NCBI RefSeq assembly: GCF_917563925.1
Contig: NZ_CAKJTJ010000008.1
Coordinates: forward strand, 1-64,000
Direction of reading: 5' to 3'
DNA length: 64,000 bases
From: Sutcliffiella rhizosphaerae
GTDB lineage: Bacteria > Bacillota > Bacilli > Bacillales > Bacillaceae_I
This document shows, piece after piece, positions 59,712-64,000 of the stretch. A program made the translations under genes and the position numbers. The notes beneath the pieces are model-generated. The model was not told where the DNA came from. It saw only the letters and a program-made list of their open reading frames with translations, and did not search any database. Within the stretch, counting starts at the first letter, position 1. Every line of letters starts with the position of its first letter.

Positions 59712-61318
59712 CAAAGAAGTTCTCTCTGATTTATTCTAGATGGACTAAGGAGCTCTACAGGGGATTTTCCTTTGAAAGCATTAGTTCCTTCCAACAAATC
59801 CTTCAATGCTTTCATTACTTCATTTGTATTGCTGTAAGTCATAATATAAGTTCCCAATTCTTTAGGCAGCTCCACCAATATTTGTGGATTCCATAGAGAG
59901 ACAACGACAATCTTCTTCGTTTTTTGAAACAATGTACGAAATAAATTACTCCAAGAAGAAGAGAGTGTTCTCCGTTCATTTATTAGTAAAAGAACATATT
60001 GTTCCTCTTTTATGGAGTAATGCAGGTCACGTATTTCCTGATCAGTTGGTTCAGACTCCTCTAAATAGAAAACATCATACTGGTTAGAATGAAAGACTTG
60101 GTGAACAATAGCTTTACGATCTCCTACATAATTTTCATCATTATAGGTTCTTTGACTTATCACTTTTACTTTTTCAGAAGGAGGGAAAGGTAGTAAGTCA
60201 AGCAGATCGGAATAAAGGGTAATTCCTTCTATTGCGATACTTTTCATTGTTTCAAAGTAGGAATCCTCACGAAGAGTATCGACATCGATCGTTGGTATCT
60301 CACTATTAGGTATCCATTTCTTTTTGACAGTGAGGATTCTCTGAACAACTTCATTTATTTTCTCTTCCTTTATTTCACCACTTTGAACGGCCTGTTCCAC
60401 TGCCGCCACCATTTTCTCCTGCGCGGCAACATCCCTTCCACATGCCAAAATAATATCTGCCCCTGCTTGCACTGCTTTTACGCTCCCTGTTTCTCTACCA
60501 AAAAACTTAGAGATTGCATGCATTTCCATGGAATCTGTCAATATAAGGCCATTGAATTGATACTTTTCTCGCAGTAATTCAGTTAAAAAGAAAGAACTCA
60601 AAGTTGCAGGATACTCTGAATCTAGTTTTGGAAAAAGGATATGTCCAGTCATAATTGCTTCCATTCCCGCTTCAATATTTTCTCTAAAAGGTAATAATTC
60701 AAAATTATCCAGTTCGTCGAAAGTTTTATCCACTTTCGGAATACTTAAATGAGAATCCAGCTCGGTATCTCCGTGTCCGGGAAAATGCTTTCCAACAGCA
60801 AGAATTCCGGCTTTATGATAGCCTTTAATCATTTCTTGACCAAAACGACTTACTTTATGTGGATCTTCACCAAATGATCGAGTACCAATCACTGGATTTT
60901 TCGGGTTATTATTAATATCTATATCTGGCGCATAATTCATGTTAAAGCCAAGCTCCCTTAGTTGCTTCCCCATAATATACGCTGCATCAAAAGCATTTTT
61001 TTCACTATTAGTAGCTCCAATCAGCATGTTTCCAGGGGATAACACCATTCCATCCCAGAGATAGGAAATCCCTCCTCCTTCTTGATCTATGCCTATCCAT
61101 AAAGGGGGGTTACCATTTTCTTTTGCCACTTCCTGTATTGATTGATTAAGTCCCAATACTTTTCGTGTATCCTTCAAATTTCGCTGAAAAAGAATAACCC
61201 CGCCAACATTCCATTCGACTATGGCCCGTTCAAGCTCTGTCGTCATCGATTCTCCACCAAAAGCAATGATAAACATCTGTCCGATTTTTTCTTTAAGTGA
61301 CCATGTGGAAGTGTTCAA
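59711..61318 (-). CDS. nagZ: GH3 beta-N-acetylhexosaminidase (NagZ-like)
   Basis: This 535-aa GH3 glycosidase has IGIDQEGGGISYL, GKHFPGHGDTELDSHLSIP (the NagZ His/Asp loop, near residue 180) and the nucleophile Asp in LILTDSMEMHAI. NagZ enzymes remove N-acetylglucosamine from muropeptides or chitin fragments. It has no signal peptide; the C-terminal domain (about 370-535) is the longer, Bacillus-type extension. Translation starts at TTG 61318, whose codon overlaps the DUF4127 stop by four bases (TTGA), with SD AAGGAG inside the upstream gene. The operon context suggests amino-sugar recycling. Confidence 0.88.
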   Translation of the reverse strand: MNTSTWSLKEKIGQMFIIAFGGESMTTELERAIVEWNVGGVILFQRNLKDTRKVLGLNQSIQEVAKENGNPPLWIGIDQEGGGISYLWDGMVLSPGNMLIGATNSEKNAFDAAYIMGKQLRELGFNMNYAPDIDINNNPKNPVIGTRSFGEDPHKVSRFGQEMIKGYHKAGILAVGKHFPGHGDTELDSHLSIPKVDKTFDELDNFELLPFRENIEAGMEAIMTGHILFPKLDSEYPATLSSFFLTELLREKYQFNGLILTDSMEMHAISKFFGRETGSVKAVQAGADIILACGRDVAAQEKMVAAVEQAVQSGEIKEEKINEVVQRILTVKKKWIPNSEIPTIDVDTLREDSYFETMKSIAIEGITLYSDLLDLLPFPPSEKVKVISQRTYNDENYVGDRKAIVHQVFHSNQYDVFYLEESEPTDQEIRDLHYSIKEEQYVLLLINERRTLSSSWSNLFRTLFQKTKKIVVVSLWNPQILVELPKELGTYIMTYSNTNEVMKALKDLLEGTNAFKGKSPVELLSPSRINQRELL

Positions 61319-62913
61319 TTCTCTCTCTCCTTCTCCGATAGATTTAACGACCTTACTTCACCATCTTTCACGCTAATGGTAAATCCTACTTCAAACACTC
61401 TTCTCCATGGGAGATGGATTTCTTCTAGCATTATTTTCCCTTCAGGAACCTTGGTCAGATTCTTTTTTACAAAGCTATTTAACAAAGTACTGACCTTTTC
61501 CGTTATTTGTGGTACCTGATTCTGAAGAAACCTTGGCGTCAATCCCAATTCTGGAAGTAGCTGATAGGATATATACTTTCGGACAATGGACTGGTACCCC
61601 CAATCCTCCACTAGTCTTGCATAAAAAAAAGCGCGACTTAATCGTGTATGTAACGGAGGCAATGGTGAATCTTTTTTATAAAAAGAAGATATGATGGCAT
61701 GAGAGACAACCGTTCCCATCGTATTTCCGTTCGTGTTCCAGCCTGCATAGGCCATTATTTCGTACAATGTCCCCTGCTTTTCCAATAGCTGCAGTAACGA
61801 ATGATCACCACCATTACATATCGCAACATCCGCCAATGCAACATTTCTACCTTTCGCTATGAAATGTTTCATTGCCTGTGCAAACTCCCTAATATTCACC
61901 TCTGAGGAATAGGTCCTGTGCCTGGATTCAAGTGGGTGGCTAGATTCAGCCATATGTTTTTGACCGACTGCAGAAGCATGGACCATCAGAAGCACATCGT
62001 TCTCTTTTTCATCAGCTACAATTACTCCACCAGCTGCCGTAATATGTGATTTAATGCTCTCAGAAAGACTCCGGTCTTCATAGCGGGGAATAATAAATGG
62101 GCCATTGGTGGAGGAATATCTTACAGAAATTTCTGGCGTATAATTATGCTCAACACAGAAAACTCTTGAAAAAAGAGTACAGCCTATTTCATCCGCACCT
62201 GGATAAATGGCCACCTGGTCCAAAAGACTACGGGTGTCGACCTCTATCACCAATTGTCGTTGTTCGATCGCTGTGAATCCATACTCAGAATTGTCATCTA
62301 GTGGAATGATCAAATACTCAATGGTGTTATCCTCCACCATTTGGAGTGCTTGTTTTGTCACAGAAAAGTTTTTCATTCTTCTTGAGAAATAATCATTTTT
62401 CACTTCGTCCGATAGGGATTCAGTAATTTGGACGAATTCTTTCAGCTCGGACTCAGTTGCTAGGTTTTGTTCCTTCTTATCTGTCAGCCAGCCAAGGCGA
62501 TATATTTTTTCACCTATCTCTTCATAGTAATCTGGTTCTTCTTCACTACTGTTATAGGCAGGGACACGCATAATCAGGCTGTATCCATATATTTTCAAAT
62601 TCGGATTCTGAGACTTCAATTCTTGCAATATGGCCAGCCTCTCCATACACTGTTCCATTGAAAGTTTATGCAATCTGGAAGGTACAATCCCTCCGTAAAG
62701 AAGCATATCAATGGAGACGATTAAATAATTTGCTGTAAAAGCTTCCTCACGCAACCAATCATGAAGCGCGGAAACCTTTGCTGCTACTTTCATATTTCCA
62801 AGAATATCCTTGTTTGGAACTACCATCGTCATATCCGTCATATCAGCAAGCATCTTTGGATAACGTAGATTACATGGCCTCTCATCCAATGGAAGGTAGA
62901 TGACTTTCTTCAT
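61315..62913 (-). CDS. DUF4127 family protein
   Basis: This 532-aa soluble protein belongs to the uncharacterised DUF4127 family, with the N-terminal signature VIYLPLDERPCNLRYPKML (Asp-Glu-Arg-Pro) and further conserved ADVAICNGGDHSLL, LVSIDMLLYGGIVPSR and LIIPLDDNSEYGF. The acidic residues next to Arg, Asn and Gly could form an active site, but no activity is known to me. Start is ATG 62913, after SD AGGGGG. It lies 17 bp after the stop of the GH-like gene and overlaps the GH3 gene by four bases, so it is very probably part of the same pathway. Confidence 0.85.
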   Translation of the reverse strand: MKKVIYLPLDERPCNLRYPKMLADMTDMTMVVPNKDILGNMKVAAKVSALHDWLREEAFTANYLIVSIDMLLYGGIVPSRLHKLSMEQCMERLAILQELKSQNPNLKIYGYSLIMRVPAYNSSEEEPDYYEEIGEKIYRLGWLTDKKEQNLATESELKEFVQITESLSDEVKNDYFSRRMKNFSVTKQALQMVEDNTIEYLIIPLDDNSEYGFTAIEQRQLVIEVDTRSLLDQVAIYPGADEIGCTLFSRVFCVEHNYTPEISVRYSSTNGPFIIPRYEDRSLSESIKSHITAAGGVIVADEKENDVLLMVHASAVGQKHMAESSHPLESRHRTYSSEVNIREFAQAMKHFIAKGRNVALADVAICNGGDHSLLQLLEKQGTLYEIMAYAGWNTNGNTMGTVVSHAIISSFYKKDSPLPPLHTRLSRAFFYARLVEDWGYQSIVRKYISYQLLPELGLTPRFLQNQVPQITEKVSTLLNSFVKKNLTKVPEGKIMLEEIHLPWRRVFEVGFTISVKDGEVRSLNLSEKEREN

Positions 62914-62930
62914 CAGGTATCCCCCTATCT

Positions 62931-64000
62931 TTATTTTACTAATTTCCACCAATCATACATTTCAAGATATACTGCATCAAATAACATGAAGCTACCATTT
63001 TTCCTACCACACATCTCCATTGCCGACAGAAACTGTTTTTCATTCTGCTTGTAATCATGTAGGAAGATGGAAGGGATGATCTGTGTTTCCCCCATCGTTA
63101 CTTTATTGCTTAAATCTATGGCACCTTCTACGCTTTTCCACTCTTCTAGTCCTTTTTGGAGTGCTTCTTTTCTATAAACATCTGGATAATAACAGCCTGT
63201 CATAATAAAATCCAGCTCTTGTGCATACCCTGTTTGCTCATATCCTTGAATGACCCAATCGTAATCTGCCAAATACTCCTTACTTGCCCAATTTACTCCC
63301 TCTAGATGAAAATCAGGATACCAAGAGCCGACATACACACCAAAGTTAAGCTCTTTTACAGGTTGGGAATTCTTCACTATCTGCTTCGCTTTTAGAACAA
63401 AATCATAGATGGTTTGTGCTCTTTTCTTTACCTCATTTTTATACTCAAGGCTTGTTCTTTCCATGAACTCTGCTCCATCCTTTGGATAGCGGCATCGATC
63501 TAAAATGACAGCATCCAAAAATCGACCATAGTTCTTAATAAATTCTCGCATAATATTAAGCTCGTATTTTTGAACTATTTCCAATTCCGGATTTACAAAT
63601 ATCGAATGCTCCCTTTCTTTAGCAGTTATCTTCCCATCTTTTATTGCCCTTTGCTGGTAGCTTACTAGCCAGTCAGGAGCAATGGGTGGAGCAACAAAAT
63701 CCCCTACCTTACCTTCTCCAAAAACGTCGAGTTTCAAAATAGCTTTTAATCCGTAATGGTTTATTAGCTCCAACATAATGAAAACATAATCTTTGTCCTT
63801 CCACGTTTTAAAGCGTTCCCACTCTCCGATGGGAGGGGCATATGAACTTTTTCCTGTCACATAACCATAAGGAGTTTTTGCGTCTATTACTACATGAGTA
63901 AAGCCTGCTTTTTTGGCATTTATTATGTACGTTTCACGTTTCTCTTTATCAATAAGCGAATTAGCATTAGCCATAAAGTCTATCCATAACACTTTTGCAT
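62931..64000 (-). CDS. Glycoside-hydrolase-like TIM-barrel protein, 5' end outside window
   Basis: The visible part (353 aa or more) resembles the GH-like 10 / alpha-amylase-related family (DUF4015-like). It has a Trp-Ile-Asp motif near the start, FTHVVIDAKTPYGYVTG, LKAILKLDVFGEG, a second acidic segment DAVILDRCRYPKDG, and FGVYVGSWYPDFHLEGVNWA at strand 5. There is no signal peptide in view. The frame remains open upstream of GTG 63992 to the window edge (reading AKVLWIDF), so the true start is probably beyond 64000. It is the most upstream gene visible in the operon with DUF4127, GH3 and ROK kinase. Its substrate is unknown. Confidence 0.78.
   Translation of the reverse strand, partial: AKVLWIDFMANANSLIDKEKRETYIINAKKAGFTHVVIDAKTPYGYVTGKSSYAPPIGEWERFKTWKDKDYVFIMLELINHYGLKAILKLDVFGEGKVGDFVAPPIAPDWLVSYQQRAIKDGKITAKEREHSIFVNPELEIVQKYELNIMREFIKNYGRFLDAVILDRCRYPKDGAEFMERTSLEYKNEVKKRAQTIYDFVLKAKQIVKNSQPVKELNFGVYVGSWYPDFHLEGVNWASKEYLADYDWVIQGYEQTGYAQELDFIMTGCYYPDVYRKEALQKGLEEWKSVEGAIDLSNKVTMGETQIIPSIFLHDYKQNEKQFLSAMEMCGRKNGSFMLFDAVYLEMYDWWKLVK

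Overview
The window looks like chromosomal DNA of a low-GC, motile, spore-former-type member of the Bacillaceae. The evidence is Bacillus-like Shine-Dalgarno sites, CcpA cre boxes, a ThrZ-type threonyl-tRNA synthetase behind two T-boxes, a B. subtilis-like motAB pair and LPxTA-anchored wall proteins. The bifunctional amylopullulanase has a domain plan known from alkaliphilic Bacillus, so an alkaliphilic or halotolerant genus is plausible. I cannot name the genus. No tRNA, rRNA, CRISPR array, prophage or complete insertion sequence was seen.

Region 1 (1-13.8 kb) is a plant-polysaccharide locus for arabinose- and galactose-containing oligosaccharides. One arm on the minus strand holds an anchored GH43, an M24-like pseudoenzyme, a GH2 enzyme, a second GH43, galK and galT. 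The other arm on the plus strand holds a sugar ABC importer (lipoprotein and two permeases), a YesL-like membrane protein and a ROK-family repressor. A common AT-rich palindrome and cre-like sites lie in both promoter regions. Region 2 (13.9-19.9 kb) is a 1926-aa cell-wall-anchored protein with an alpha-amylase half and a pullulanase half.

Region 3 (20-37 kb) is a mosaic of small genes. It holds a DUF4064 protein, a cyclic-di-GMP-I riboswitch before a 62-aa ORF, a gene-poor stretch with repeated operator-like palindromes, tandem threonine T-boxes with thrZ, several methyltransferases, a DUF2087 regulator, an alpha/beta hydrolase, an ECF sigma/anti-sigma pair, an HD hydrolase, RarD and a PH/SHOCT protein. 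Two genes here are broken: a methyltransferase by a 34-bp tandem duplication, and a two-domain acetyltransferase by loss of one base in a T run. A GC-rich palindromic repeat element nested in a longer inverted repeat sits at 31.4-31.7 kb.

Region 4 (37.4-48.1 kb) pairs a 2088-aa LPNTA-anchored protein (lectin-like domain plus nine 80-aa repeats) with a two-component system made of a double-module hybrid kinase and a BTAD-type response regulator. Region 5 (48.3-58.4 kb) carries a VOC protein, a two-gene glycosyltransferase/GtrA unit, motAB, a small membrane protein, and a glycerate cassette (CdaR-type regulator, glycerate kinase, GntP permease).

Region 6 (58.8-64 kb) is a tightly packed minus-strand operon that continues past the window: a GH-like TIM-barrel protein, a DUF4127 protein, a GH3 beta-N-acetylhexosaminidase and a ROK sugar kinase. 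Conserved families of unknown role are translationally coupled here to amino-sugar enzymes. This operon, together with the c-di-GMP-controlled small ORF and the M24 pseudoenzyme, is the best candidate for undescribed biology in the window.
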